Shown: piece by piece, positions 7,703 to 16,436 of the stretch
Position numbering within the stretch: the stretch's first letter is position 1
Layout of the letters: each line of letters opens with the position of its first letter
DNA from: Mangrovivirga halotolerans
Lineage (GTDB): Bacteria > Bacteroidota > Bacteroidia > Cytophagales > Cyclobacteriaceae
DNA length: 64,000 nt
Direction: 5' to 3'
Assembly: GCF_026241165.1 (NCBI RefSeq)
Contig: NZ_JAPFQN010000006.1
Location: 124,001 to 188,000 of the forward strand
The notes under the pieces: generated by a model
Told to the model about the DNA's origin: nothing
What the model saw: the letters and a program-made list of their open reading frames with translations, nothing else
Databases searched by the model: none
Program-made: the position numbers and the translations under genes

Positions 7703-8559
7703 TTTTCAGATGTACTTCTTTCAATTAAACTTTTGTGGTAAAGGGTTAATCCGGCAATTGGTGTTTCGGTAATATTTCTGACAGTGATGCCATTATCATT
7801 GGCCACCTGTCTTAGTAAGTTACTAAAATAGAACGCTATTCCTCCTGTAAAATGAACAGGAAGTGAATTAATTTGCTCAGGAAAATGCTTTTTTAATTGC
7901 TTAAAAAACAAATCAAATCGTGAATAGATCATTCTTGCCATCCATGGTTTTGCCATATGCTGGATCATGAACTTTGAAAATCCTGCCAGGTATCGTTGTT
8001 TATTTTCCGCCTGGTAAAGTTCTGTCAGGACTTTATCGGGTTCGCCAAAACGCTTATCAAAAAATGTTGCTAGATCATCTGGCATACTTCCTTCCTGCCT
8101 GCCTTTAATCAGCATTTTTCCCAGATCTGCCCCACTTCCTTCATCTCCTAATATATAACCTAACGATGGAGAAATCTTAACTATTTTCTCTGCATCAAAG
8201 TATGCTGCTGACGCTCCGGTTCCCAGAATGCAAGAAATACCCTGAGAACTCCCACAGGAGCTTCTGGCTGCAGCAAGGACATCACCATGAACATGGATTT
8301 TAGCATGCCCCCAAAATGACTTAATATGATTTTCAACTATTTCAGCAGGGGCTTTTCTATGACAACCTGCGCCATAAAAATAAATTTCTTCCGGAGCTTT
8401 TTGAGATTGCTCATTTACCTTTAGGAATACCTTTCTAAAATCATCATCGGAAGATATATTAGCTTGTAATCCTTCTGTGCGGAGTTGGCTAATCTCACCT
8501 TTTTCAGATATGAACCGCCAATCTGCTCCTGTTCCTCCGGAGTCTACAATGTAGATCAT
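7699..8559 (-). CDS. BadF/BadG-type sugar kinase, probable MurNAc/GlcNAc kinase
   Basis: A 286-residue ASKHA-fold ATPase of the BadF/BadG/BcrA/BcrD family, which includes N-acetylglucosamine kinase and MurK. Visible: N-terminal phosphate loop VDSGGTGADW, a second motif ILGTGASAAYF, GYILGDEGSGADLGK near residues 134-148, and the adenosine-motif region HFTGGIAFYFSNLL. Direct overlap with murQ suggests that it phosphorylates MurNAc (and possibly GlcNAc) to feed the etherase. The substrate is inferred from context, not from residues. Confidence 0.85.
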   Translation of the reverse strand: MIYIVDSGGTGADWRFISEKGEISQLRTEGLQANISSDDDFRKVFLKVNEQSQKAPEEIYFYGAGCHRKAPAEIVENHIKSFWGHAKIHVHGDVLAAARSSCGSSQGISCILGTGASAAYFDAEKIVKISPSLGYILGDEGSGADLGKMLIKGRQEGSMPDDLATFFDKRFGEPDKVLTELYQAENKQRYLAGFSKFMIQHMAKPWMARMIYSRFDLFFKQLKKHFPEQINSLPVHFTGGIAFYFSNLLRQVANDNGITVRNITETPIAGLTLYHKSLIERSTSEK

Positions 8560-8786
8560 TTTTTTACTTTTCCTATTTTCTGAAATCGTTCAAATACCTT
8601 TTCGGTGTGCGGAGCTTCGGGTAGCTCATCTGTGAGATCCTGCCCTGCCCAGTGTTCATAGTGTTTACCGTTTTTCCACAACCTGGAACTGGAAACATCA
8701 TAAATATCCCCTTTATAAGCAACATACACTTCCTCCTTATCCTGTCCGTTATAAAGAGCCAGTTGAGACTTAGTTAATTCCTTCAA
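8556..8786 (-). CDS. Cytochrome b5-like heme-binding domain protein
   Basis: A 76-residue stand-alone domain. The sequence KNGKHYEHWAGQDLTDEL...APH is the bacterial cytochrome b5-like pattern; His45 and His60 are the likely heme ligands. There is no signal peptide or anchor, so it should be cytosolic. It starts with TTG in a 4-base TTGA overlap with the ispH stop and overlaps the kinase start by 4 bases, so translation is probably coupled. An electron-transfer role with the iron-sulfur enzyme IspH is possible from its position but untested. Confidence 0.85.
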   Translation of the reverse strand: MKELTKSQLALYNGQDKEEVYVAYKGDIYDVSSSRLWKNGKHYEHWAGQDLTDELPEAPHTEKVFERFQKIGKVKK

Positions 8787-10018
8787 TTTGAATACTTGTT
8801 CGCCAAAGATTTGATCACTTCTTCAACAGGCAATGCATTATCGTAGTACCCTATAATCTTTCTGATAATATCATCCACCATGGCATCAGGACATGATGCC
8901 CCGCTGGTAATCAGAATTCTGGAAGGTTTATTTTCAGGCAGATAACCTTCAGTAACTTTCTCCTCTTTATTCTTATGTAAATAATGAGATATTAATTTAT
9001 CCGAAAGAATTTTATCTGCTGAGGAAATATGATAAGTTGGCAACTTTTCTTCACATAGATCTACTAAATGAGAAGTATTACTACTGTTATATCCGCCAAC
9101 TACTATTGCGAGGTCCGCATCAACCTCAAGCAGGCCTTTTACAGCTTGCTGGTTATCAGAAGTAGCATAACATAAAGTATCCCTGGTATTTGCGAAGTGG
9201 TCATTTATATTTTCTGCCCCAACTCTCGATTCCATTACATTCTTTAGATGATCGGTAATTTCCTGGGTATCCTCTGCCAGCATGGTAGTTTGATTTACTA
9301 CTCCAATGCGATCAAAATGAATTTCAGGGTTAAAACCTTCGCTATACCGATCAGCAAATTCTTCGTAAAATTCTTCTTTGGATTTTTGTTTTAATATGTA
9401 TGGCTTAAGCTTCTTAGCTTCTTCCAGGTTTTGCACTACCACAGCAGGAGCGGTTTCTTTAGCATGTGAAAAAGTAGCACGAGTTTCTTCATGATATCTT
9501 TTACCATGGATTACTACAGTGTAATCATCATCACCTAGACTTCCCGCCCTCTTCCATACTTTGACAACAAAAGGACAGGTGGTGTCAAACCTTCTGACCT
9601 CTATATTTTTCTCTTTTAATAATTCCTCAATTTCAATGGTTGTACCAAATGCAGGAATAACAACAATATCATCCTCTTTAACCTCATCCCATGGAACAAA
9701 TTGATTTCCCTGTGTATCCATAATAAATCGTACACCCATGTCGTGGAGATCCTGATTTACTTTTGGATTATGAATCATTTCACTTAATAAAAAAATCCTC
9801 CTGCCGGGATTGTCATTAACGGTTTTATAAATTATCTCAATTGCATTTTCAACACCATAGCAAAAACCAAAATGCCTGGCTACATTTATTTGCACTGGAC
9901 CAAAATCCAGAATTGAGGGAGTAAAGTCTTTTTTGGTTCTATCATTTAGCTTACGTAGTTCCTTGATTTTAGAAATTATCGGACTTCTGTAAAAGCTTGG
10001 TATATCAAATTTTTTCAT
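8783..10018 (-). CDS. ispH: 4-hydroxy-3-methylbut-2-enyl diphosphate reductase
   Basis: Final step of the MEP isoprenoid pathway, making IPP and DMAPP from HMBPP at a [4Fe-4S] cluster. The three cluster cysteines are visible: C53 (HFGFCYGV), C148 (DTTCPFV) and C376 (SGASCPD). At 411 residues it is longer than E. coli IspH (about 316) and matches the long form found in cyanobacteria, plants and many Bacteroidota, with an N-terminal extension of about 40 residues and an insertion around residues 205-235. It heads the operon continuing to cytochrome b5, kinase and murQ. Confidence 0.96.
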   Translation of the reverse strand: MKKFDIPSFYRSPIISKIKELRKLNDRTKKDFTPSILDFGPVQINVARHFGFCYGVENAIEIIYKTVNDNPGRRIFLLSEMIHNPKVNQDLHDMGVRFIMDTQGNQFVPWDEVKEDDIVVIPAFGTTIEIEELLKEKNIEVRRFDTTCPFVVKVWKRAGSLGDDDYTVVIHGKRYHEETRATFSHAKETAPAVVVQNLEEAKKLKPYILKQKSKEEFYEEFADRYSEGFNPEIHFDRIGVVNQTTMLAEDTQEITDHLKNVMESRVGAENINDHFANTRDTLCYATSDNQQAVKGLLEVDADLAIVVGGYNSSNTSHLVDLCEEKLPTYHISSADKILSDKLISHYLHKNKEEKVTEGYLPENKPSRILITSGASCPDAMVDDIIRKIIGYYDNALPVEEVIKSLANKYSN

Positions 10019-10047
10019 ACTTCTTTTTCTTAACGAGAATGAACCTT

Positions 10048-10055
10048 CAAAGTTA
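10048..10055 (-). promoter_or_regulatory. Putative -7 element for the ispH-murQ operon
   Basis: TAACTTTG on the minus strand fits TAnnTTTG and lies 30 bases before the ispH ATG. No good -33 TTG at the expected spacing. Confidence 0.4.
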
Positions 10056-10063
10056 ACAGCTCA

Positions 10064-11206
10064 TTAGAATTGTCTAAGATAATCTTTTAAATGATTTACA
10101 ATTTTAGGACTTTCTTTTTGAATGCTATATAAAATGCCACTCTTATATGCATTAAAACCCAAAAAGTACATGCCGGACCATTTACCACCCGGAATTGCTG
10201 AATAAGGATTTCCAAAAGAGTTAAGAAGCTCTTCTCCTCCTTCCACAAATTCCTCTACGGCAGACTTGAATCCTGTAGCAAATATTATGGCATCAATATC
10301 AATCATGCTTTCATCGCTAAACCAGGCCCAATGTTCCCTGACTTTCGTGAGTTCAGGCTTGACCTTTATTTTCCCCTGTCGGATATAATCCATGGTACCT
10401 TGATCTATTACCGGAGTTTTACCCTCTTTTCTAAGCATTTTTCCGGGAGGCTTTTTATCTATATTCAACCCATACTTAGACATATCGTGATAGTGACAAT
10501 TTTTAATAAAATTCCCTATTATATCTGTTATAAATGAGGGAAGATATTTATTCAGAACAATACTGGTATGTTGTGTCGGCCGTCCTCTGAATTCCAACGG
10601 CACCACATTAATAGGACTGCGAACTGAAACAAATGTATTTGCTCCATGATCTGTAAGATCCATCGCTATCTCTGCCCCAGTATTACCCATACCCACAACC
10701 ATTACATTCTGATTACTAAAAACTTCACCACTTTGATAATCCGAACTATGAAGTTGAGGCCCCTTAAATACATCATACCCATCTGGCTTAGGCATCACCG
10801 GCTTTCTATTAAATCCGGTACATATTATAACTGCTTTGGAAACCCATAAATTTCCATTATCTGTCTCAACAATAAACAAATTATTATTTTCTTCTTTAGC
10901 AACTCGGATTACCTCTTCGTCAAAAACAGGTTCAATGCCGTATCTGGTTGCGTATATATCAAGATAATCTACGAAATCTTGTTTAGGAACATAATCAGGA
11001 AAGGCTTCCGGAAAAGGAAGACCAGGTAAATGTGAATATTTCTTGGATGTATGGAGACGCAATCTGTCATAATGGCCTTTCCAGCTACTACCAACAGAAT
11101 CATTTTTTTCAATGATAACAAAAGAAATGCCAGCCTGTCTCAATAATGCTCCTTCTGCCAGACCGGCAGGACCTGCACCAATAATTACTACGTCAGTTTC
11201 AGTCAC
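10064..11206 (-). CDS. Flavin-containing monooxygenase-like NAD(P)/FAD oxidoreductase
   Basis: A 380-residue protein with an N-terminal FAD-binding Rossmann motif GAGPAGLAEG, a second nucleotide-binding motif GMGNTGAEIA in mid-protein, and the C-terminal ATGFKS motif of the FMO/YUCCA-type group. Such enzymes oxygenate small nucleophilic or carbonyl substrates; the substrate here is unknown. The GTG at 11206 forms a 4-base GTGA overlap with the stop of the DnaJ gene, making it a better start than the TTG six bases further upstream. Confidence 0.87.
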   Translation of the reverse strand: MTETDVVIIGAGPAGLAEGALLRQAGISFVIIEKNDSVGSSWKGHYDRLRLHTSKKYSHLPGLPFPEAFPDYVPKQDFVDYLDIYATRYGIEPVFDEEVIRVAKEENNNLFIVETDNGNLWVSKAVIICTGFNRKPVMPKPDGYDVFKGPQLHSSDYQSGEVFSNQNVMVVGMGNTGAEIAMDLTDHGANTFVSVRSPINVVPLEFRGRPTQHTSIVLNKYLPSFITDIIGNFIKNCHYHDMSKYGLNIDKKPPGKMLRKEGKTPVIDQGTMDYIRQGKIKVKPELTKVREHWAWFSDESMIDIDAIIFATGFKSAVEEFVEGGEELLNSFGNPYSAIPGGKWSGMYFLGFNAYKSGILYSIQKESPKIVNHLKDYLRQF

Positions 11207-12408
11207 AAGCAAAAATTTTTATATTCTTCATATGCCTCCTGATTTCCCAGGGTAGCAGCTTTTCGAAAATCTCTGCAGGCAGATTCCATATTTTTCTGTC
11301 CAAGATGACAATATCCCCTGTAAAGAAAGCCATACGGATTAAGATTTCGAATATAAATAAGCCAACTAAATATTTTTCTAGCTCTTAAAAAATAACCTTT
11401 ATGTAATAATAATAAACCATAATTTAAATACACCTCTGCATGTAAGTCAGGTACATTTCTAGGGGGCATTATTACAAACCAGGCCTTTCCATAGATTTGT
11501 TCGTAACTTCTTTCAATACGTTTCCGAGCAAGCCTGAAATATGAAAGAGCTTTAGTTGTATCATTCAAGTCCTCCAGATAAATTCTGGCTGTTTTAAAAG
11601 CGACTGTAACACCTGTCGAATCAGCCCTGGCAACTCTTTCGAGGGCCTTAATCAAATCTTTTTTATTACCAATCGCCTGCATGCATTGAATCATGTTCTT
11701 ACCAATCCTGATAAGAAATACTCCTCCCTGATCCAAATACAAATTATATAACTGATAAGCCCTTGAATAGTTTTGTTCTTCAAAATGAAAATCTGCTCGC
11801 TGATTTAAATAATTCAATGCTTCAATTCTTCTCCATTCCCAGTTTATAGCAAGCCTGTCCTTCTCAGGTATGCTGGAAAAAGCTGCAAAGACTTCAGTGA
11901 AAGCTTTAGGTGTATCTTTTTTTTCAACATTATCCATTGCTTGAGTAATGGGCTCAAGCTTTTTCTCAAAAATATAATCTTTGTACCAGTCGTAACTAGT
12001 CTTGGTTATAAACACCATAACAAAAATCACCATTACTATACTAAAAGCATAAATAGTCGCTCTTTTATTCTCTTCAGGAGATAACTGTTTTCCCCCTTTA
12101 GAAAATGGATTAGGTGGTCGGAAAGTATTTCTCGGTCTTCTTCTGTAATTCCTTGTTACATTAGTTCGGTAATTCTTAACCTGCTCTTCATACCGCTGAT
12201 ATTTTAGTTTATCATCATAGATCTTTTTTGATTGCGGATCAGACAATATTTGATAAGCATTCAGAATATCTTTGAATATCGCTTCAGCACGAGGATTATT
12301 GGGATTTACATCAGGATGGTATTTTTTGGCAAGTCGCTTATAGGCAGACTTTATTTCTTGCACGTCCGCGCTCTCTGAAATTGATAATATGGAGTATAAA
12401 GTCTGCAT
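11203..12408 (-). CDS. Membrane-anchored DnaJ-domain protein with TPR-like repeats
   Basis: The N-terminal J domain (about residues 1-65) carries the HPD motif at 31-33, so it should stimulate an Hsp70 ATPase. A basic, proline-rich linker leads to one membrane segment (about 130-148, AFSIVMVIFVMVFI). The rest is helical with TPR-like character, including a C-terminal YGLLLLHKGYFLRARKIFSW...ALT-type repeat. There is no glycine-rich or zinc-finger region, so it is not canonical DnaJ. The client is unknown. The start is taken at ATG 12408, where the J domain begins directly, rather than an upstream TTG. Confidence 0.85.
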   Translation of the reverse strand: MQTLYSILSISESADVQEIKSAYKRLAKKYHPDVNPNNPRAEAIFKDILNAYQILSDPQSKKIYDDKLKYQRYEEQVKNYRTNVTRNYRRRPRNTFRPPNPFSKGGKQLSPEENKRATIYAFSIVMVIFVMVFITKTSYDWYKDYIFEKKLEPITQAMDNVEKKDTPKAFTEVFAAFSSIPEKDRLAINWEWRRIEALNYLNQRADFHFEEQNYSRAYQLYNLYLDQGGVFLIRIGKNMIQCMQAIGNKKDLIKALERVARADSTGVTVAFKTARIYLEDLNDTTKALSYFRLARKRIERSYEQIYGKAWFVIMPPRNVPDLHAEVYLNYGLLLLHKGYFLRARKIFSWLIYIRNLNPYGFLYRGYCHLGQKNMESACRDFRKAATLGNQEAYEEYKNFCL

Positions 12409-12449
12409 CGCCAATAAAACGCTAAATCCCCCTGTCTCCTTATATAAAA

Positions 12450-12480
12450 ATATAAAAACCCGGACAAAGAGCCGGGTTTA
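12450..12480 (-). terminator. Terminator after the OmpA-family gene
   Basis: AAACCCGG (12456-12463) pairs with CCGGGTTT (12472-12479). On the minus strand the stem is followed by TTTTTATATTTTT. Confidence 0.8.
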
Positions 12481-12510
12481 TTTTCGGTTAAATTAAAGAA
12501 CCTTTAAAAA

Positions 12511-13872
12511 TTACAAATCGATGATCTTAAACTCTACGCGGCGGTTTTCTTGTTTTCCTTCGTCGGTAAAGTTATCTGCAACAGGCTTTGATTCTCCATA
12601 ACCCACTGCCTCAATTCTATCTTCAGAGATGCCTTTCTCTATCAAATATGTTCTTACAGAATTAGCTCTCCTGTCACTTAATTTCTTATTGTATTCATCT
12701 GAACCATCGCCATCGGTGTGTCCCCCTAGCTCAACTCTCATACCAGGATTTTCTTCAAATATTTCAATCAACCTGTCTAATTCAAACCTGGACTCATCTC
12801 TTAAGGTTGCCTTGTCATAATCAAAAAAGATATTATTCAACCTCAAGATACTTCCAACCTGAATAGGAACAAGATAAATATCCTGTACTATCTCTTCATT
12901 TGGGCGATACTCCCTGGTATCAATATTAAACGAAGCCGGTAAATAACCTTTAGCCTTAGCATAAAATGCATACTTACCGCCTATATCAACTTGTTTTTCA
13001 TAATCACCAAGTCCATCTTCTGTAACCATGGACCCAATTGACCTTCCTGTTTTAAGATCTTCGAAAGTGACTTCTGCTGATATCGGAGTTAAAGTATTTT
13101 CATCTATCGTTTTACCAACAATCATCATTTTATTACAAAATGATCGTTCTTCAGCCCACAAGGCGTCTATTTCGGCAAAACTCAGGCTACGCCTCCAGAT
13201 TTTTATTTCATCGATATATCCTTCGTATGGTCTGTCTTGCCCTACTATCTGTCTTCCCAATTTAAATGACACATCCGATACTCCGTTGTATCCATCTCCA
13301 TGCTGCCTGTCAATTCTGTCCATTTTACCATCGACGAAGACACCCATTTTTCCTGATTTATTCCAGACCAATATTACATGGCGCCAATCTTCAATACCAT
13401 ACCTGGTTCTGCCATAAACCCCAGTTTCGTAGTTAACTCCATCGGCTACGGTAAAGGATATAAGGTTTTCAATATTAAAAAATGCAGCAAACTGATCTCG
13501 GTGCTTATCGAAAGCCCATTTACCAAGTATGAGGCCGAAATCTTCACTGTAAAGGCGTGTTGGCCTAAACCAAAATGATATTGTTAAACCACTGCGACTT
13601 CCATTTAAGACCTGGTATTTGTCATCATATTCAATGTAATCATCAATGCCATCAAAGAAATAAGCATTACTGCCACATCGGCATGATTCCTCTAATTTTG
13701 CTCCATAAACTGACCCTGTAATTTCATTTCCGGTCACATCATCAGGCCCTTCATTCAGAGGGAAATGTGCAATAAGATCCCTTTCAAGGTCTATCTGTGC
13801 GGTTTCCTGGGCATAATTTGATGAAACAAAACATAAAAAGCATAGTAAAAAAAAGAATACTGTCCTTGCCAT
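12511..13872 (-). CDS. LamG-domain OmpA-family outer-membrane protein
   Basis: A 453-residue exported protein. The signal peptide is residues 1-21, ending SSNYAQ. A LamG/concanavalin-like lectin domain follows (about 35-235; typical strands LTISFWFRP, WRHVILVWNKSGKMGVFVDG, YEGYIDEIKIW), then a carboxypeptidase-regulatory-like beta domain, then a C-terminal OmpA/MotB peptidoglycan-binding domain (about 340-453) with FDYDKATL, GGHTDGDGSDEYNKKLSDRRA and NRRVEF. It probably links the outer membrane to peptidoglycan while presenting a glycan-binding fold. It is followed by its own terminator. Confidence 0.92.
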   Translation of the reverse strand: MARTVFFFLLCFLCFVSSNYAQETAQIDLERDLIAHFPLNEGPDDVTGNEITGSVYGAKLEESCRCGSNAYFFDGIDDYIEYDDKYQVLNGSRSGLTISFWFRPTRLYSEDFGLILGKWAFDKHRDQFAAFFNIENLISFTVADGVNYETGVYGRTRYGIEDWRHVILVWNKSGKMGVFVDGKMDRIDRQHGDGYNGVSDVSFKLGRQIVGQDRPYEGYIDEIKIWRRSLSFAEIDALWAEERSFCNKMMIVGKTIDENTLTPISAEVTFEDLKTGRSIGSMVTEDGLGDYEKQVDIGGKYAFYAKAKGYLPASFNIDTREYRPNEEIVQDIYLVPIQVGSILRLNNIFFDYDKATLRDESRFELDRLIEIFEENPGMRVELGGHTDGDGSDEYNKKLSDRRANSVRTYLIEKGISEDRIEAVGYGESKPVADNFTDEGKQENRRVEFKIIDL

Positions 13873-13909
13873 AGCACTTTAAAAGCTAAATATTCTAAAA
13901 AAATGAAAT

Positions 13910-13917
13910 CAAATATA
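13910..13917 (-). promoter_or_regulatory. Putative -7 element for the OmpA-family gene
   Basis: TATATTTG on the minus strand, 38 bases before the ATG. No clear -33 box. Confidence 0.35.
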
Positions 13918-14076
13918 GTACAAATTATTAGCCCGGAATATTTAAAATCACTTAAAACCCTACTTGCATCGATATTTTTTCATCATTGGTCGAATATTTT
14001 TTTTAATCAGTAGAAGAGGAAAAATCAACGGTATATTAAAAATCAATTTAATTCAATATATTAGTTAACATAAAAA

Positions 14077-14082
14077 AGGAGG
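14077..14082 (+). promoter_or_regulatory. Strong Shine-Dalgarno site
   Basis: A perfect AGGAGG lies 4 bases before the ATG at 14087. Most genes in this window lack a recognisable Shine-Dalgarno sequence, so this one is unusual and fixes the start. Confidence 0.7.
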
Positions 14083-14086
14083 AATA

Positions 14087-14497
14087 ATGATTTTGAGCAA
14101 TGAAAAGCAGCTTCGGATTTTGATCGAAATTGCGAAATCTGATGGAGAATTACATCCAGATGAATTAGCCTTGATTCTAAGGATAGCTGAAGGAAATGGA
14201 ATCGATCATGACACTGTAAAAAATTATATTGCCGAGCCTAAACCTTCAGGCAAACTTGAAGCGCTGACCTTTGACCAGAAGTTTGAATACCTTTACAACA
14301 TTATTCTTCTTATGAAAGCAGACAGAAGAATCACATTCAAAGAAATAAAACATTGTCAGAACATCGCTAAAAAACTGGGATTTAATCCGAGTGTAGTCAG
14401 TGAATTGTCTGCCCATGTTTATAGTGACCCATCGATCTCAGCAGATATAAACATGCTTCATAATAAAGCTAAAAAATACCTGGTAAATAAAGCTTAA
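14087..14497 (+). CDS. TerB-like helical domain protein
   Basis: A 136-residue soluble, all-helical protein resembling the TerB / DjlA-N superfamily: an N-terminal ILIEIAKSDGELHPDELALI and a repeated LLMKADRRITFKEI, the two acidic EF-hand-like turns typical of this fold. TerB domains bind metals and occur in stress and membrane-associated systems; the role here is unknown. There is no signal peptide. The 3' end overlaps the convergent aldo/keto reductase gene by 4 bases. TerC at 25824 is too far away to imply a ter operon. Confidence 0.75.
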   Translation: MILSNEKQLRILIEIAKSDGELHPDELALILRIAEGNGIDHDTVKNYIAEPKPSGKLEALTFDQKFEYLYNIILLMKADRRITFKEIKHCQNIAKKLGFNPSVVSELSAHVYSDPSISADINMLHNKAKKYLVNKA

Positions 14498-15411
14498 GGT
14501 ATGTCTTCACCAAGTGAGGCAGAATAGATATCAAACCATTCCTCATTTGTTAAATCGATTTGAAAAGCCCCCAATGCTTTCCTGAGCCTTGAACCCTTGC
14601 CTGTCCCAAGAACAGGCAGAATTTCCGCAGGATGTTTCAGATGCCAGGCTAAAATGATCACATCTATACCCTCATTATACTTCTCCGCGATTTTTGCAAT
14701 ACTTTTTTTAACTCTAAATGTCTTCTCATCTGATGAATCGTCACTAAACATGCCCGTACTACCTAATGGCGACCAGGCCATAGGCTTTATCTTTTCTTCA
14801 ATGCATTGATCAAGTGTACCATCTGTGAGGCAATCCAAATGCAGCGGTGAAATTTGAACCTGGTTTGTAACTAAAGGAAAAACGGAATTCACCATCGAAA
14901 ATTGGGAAGGAGTGAAATTAGATACTCCGAAATTTTTTACTTTCCCTTCATGTTTTAATTTATTAAAAGCTCCGGCAATCACATGAGGATCCATTAATGG
15001 ACTTGGCCGGTGTAAAAGCAACAGATCAAGATAATCAGTATTCAAATTCCGCAAACTCCTATCAACTGATTTTACTATGTGTTCTTCTGAATAATCATAA
15101 CTTTTAATACCATGTTCCGGACGGTTTGGTGAAACCATTTTAATACCACACTTTGAAACAAGTTCAATTTGATCACGATCAATCCCTGTTAAGTCAAAGG
15201 CTTTACCAAAAAGTTCTTCATCTGTGTAATCGCCATATATATCAGCATGGTCAAAAGTTGTAATTCCTGAGTTTACAGAATCTTTAATAAGCTCTGAAAC
15301 TTGTTCTGGATTGTAATTGTGGCCCCATTGTCCCCATTTCCAAACTCCGGCAATTATCCTTGAAAATTCAGGGCCATTCTTTGAAAGTTCTATCCTTGGA
15401 CATTTTTCCAT
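14494..15411 (-). CDS. Aldo/keto reductase (YdhF-like)
   Basis: A 305-residue TIM-barrel NAD(P)H-dependent oxidoreductase. The catalytic tetrad is visible: Asp and Tyr in FDHADIYGDY, Lys in ELVSKCGI, His in LLLLHRPSPL. C-terminal cofactor-binding motifs include GTGKGSRLRKAL. Overall pattern resembles E. coli YdhF and related oxidoreductases with unsettled substrates. It lies 3 bases downstream of the GroES-like gene and is probably co-transcribed with it. Confidence 0.92.
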   Translation of the reverse strand: MEKCPRIELSKNGPEFSRIIAGVWKWGQWGHNYNPEQVSELIKDSVNSGITTFDHADIYGDYTDEELFGKAFDLTGIDRDQIELVSKCGIKMVSPNRPEHGIKSYDYSEEHIVKSVDRSLRNLNTDYLDLLLLHRPSPLMDPHVIAGAFNKLKHEGKVKNFGVSNFTPSQFSMVNSVFPLVTNQVQISPLHLDCLTDGTLDQCIEEKIKPMAWSPLGSTGMFSDDSSDEKTFRVKKSIAKIAEKYNEGIDVIILAWHLKHPAEILPVLGTGKGSRLRKALGAFQIDLTNEEWFDIYSASLGEDIP

Positions 15412-15414
15412 AAT

Positions 15415-15789
15415 CTAAAGATCTTCTTCTCTTTCCAGCATTAAAATAGAAGCCTGTGGCACTATGAAATATTTTTCGTTGTCATATTCTAATTCAACAG
15501 CTCCTTTTTGAAGAAAAATGGCAAGATCACCCTCATGAGCTTGTAAAGGAATATACTTAATCGTTTCTTTTTCCCCTTTCCATAATTCTTCTTCATCACC
15601 AGGCATAGGAATAGGGTATCCAGGTCCTGTTTTCATCACATACCCAGTCTGAATTTTTTCTTTTTCCCTCACTCCCGGAGGCAGAAACAATCCACTTGCC
15701 GTCTTTTCTTCAGCTTTAACCGGTTTAATCAGCACACGGTCTCCGACGACTATCAGTCTTTTAAATTTATTATCTGGAGTAATATGCAT
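15415..15789 (-). CDS. GroES-like co-chaperonin family protein
   Basis: A 124-residue protein with the Cpn10 layout: VVGDRVLIKPVKAEEKTASGLFLPPGVREKEKIQTGYVMKTGPG split as a GDRVLI strand, a mobile-loop-like KTASGLFLPP segment and a later DLAIFLQKGAVELEYDNEKYFIVPQ strand. An insertion of roughly 25 residues (PMPGDEEELWKGEKETIKYI) separates the halves, and no groEL lies nearby, so this is an atypical paralogue rather than the main groES. ATG 15789 is preferred to a TTG nine bases upstream. Confidence 0.8.
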   Translation of the reverse strand: MHITPDNKFKRLIVVGDRVLIKPVKAEEKTASGLFLPPGVREKEKIQTGYVMKTGPGYPIPMPGDEEELWKGEKETIKYIPLQAHEGDLAIFLQKGAVELEYDNEKYFIVPQASILMLEREEDL

Positions 15790-15859
15790 TTTTATCAAAT
15801 TATTTTACCTCGATGCAAATTTATAATTCAATAAAATATTAGTGTAGTTTTAAGAACCG

Positions 15860-16429
15860 CTATTTTATTTCTTCTGGCTCTACTTCATCGATTTTTTCAG
15901 AGTTGTTCCGGATAAATTCTTTTGCTGTCTGTTTAATAACAGGACCGCTTAAAGAATTTAATAGATTGTGTTCTTCAAGGGTAGCAACAATCCTTTTGAT
16001 CTTATCGGTAGTGAAAACAGCATCATAGTATGGCTTAAATTTGTTTGTTTCCTCTTCATCTAGAGTTACATTCTCCATTCCGATATTCCACGCTTCTTCT
16101 GTAGAATTAAAATCAGCCTCACTTAACGCCTTGACAGCCGCTTTCATCTCACTCACCTTTACTTTATCGATAAAATTGATCAGTTCTTCGGAAGATACTT
16201 TTTCTACTTCTTCCGGCATTGAGGCTTTCACTTCTTCAAACTTCTCAATGGTAACATTAAATTCTTTCTGAGCTACCCTGACATCTTTTTGAACTTTCTC
16301 AGGCAATAATGAAATATCAGCACCTTGGGTATCATTAAGCTGATTTGCAAGCCACATAGGGATCACATATTGGTATACAACAACCCCCAGACACATTAGA
16401 AATACCGCCAGATAAATAAATTTTTTCAC
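15860..16429 (-). CDS. Hypothetical protein with N-terminal membrane anchor
   Basis: A 189-residue protein of unknown function starting at GTG. Residues 4-24 (FIYLAVFLMCLGVVVYQYVI) form one hydrophobic segment, an uncleaved anchor or signal; the rest is acidic and predicted helical, with many E/K pairs. No catalytic motif is visible. It is 7 bases downstream of the zinc-finger protein gene (16437), so the two are probably an operon. Confidence 0.7.
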   Translation of the reverse strand: MKKFIYLAVFLMCLGVVVYQYVIPMWLANQLNDTQGADISLLPEKVQKDVRVAQKEFNVTIEKFEEVKASMPEEVEKVSSEELINFIDKVKVSEMKAAVKALSEADFNSTEEAWNIGMENVTLDEEETNKFKPYYDAVFTTDKIKRIVATLEEHNLLNSLSGPVIKQTAKEFIRNNSEKIDEVEPEEIK

Positions 16430-16436
16430 TTTATAA

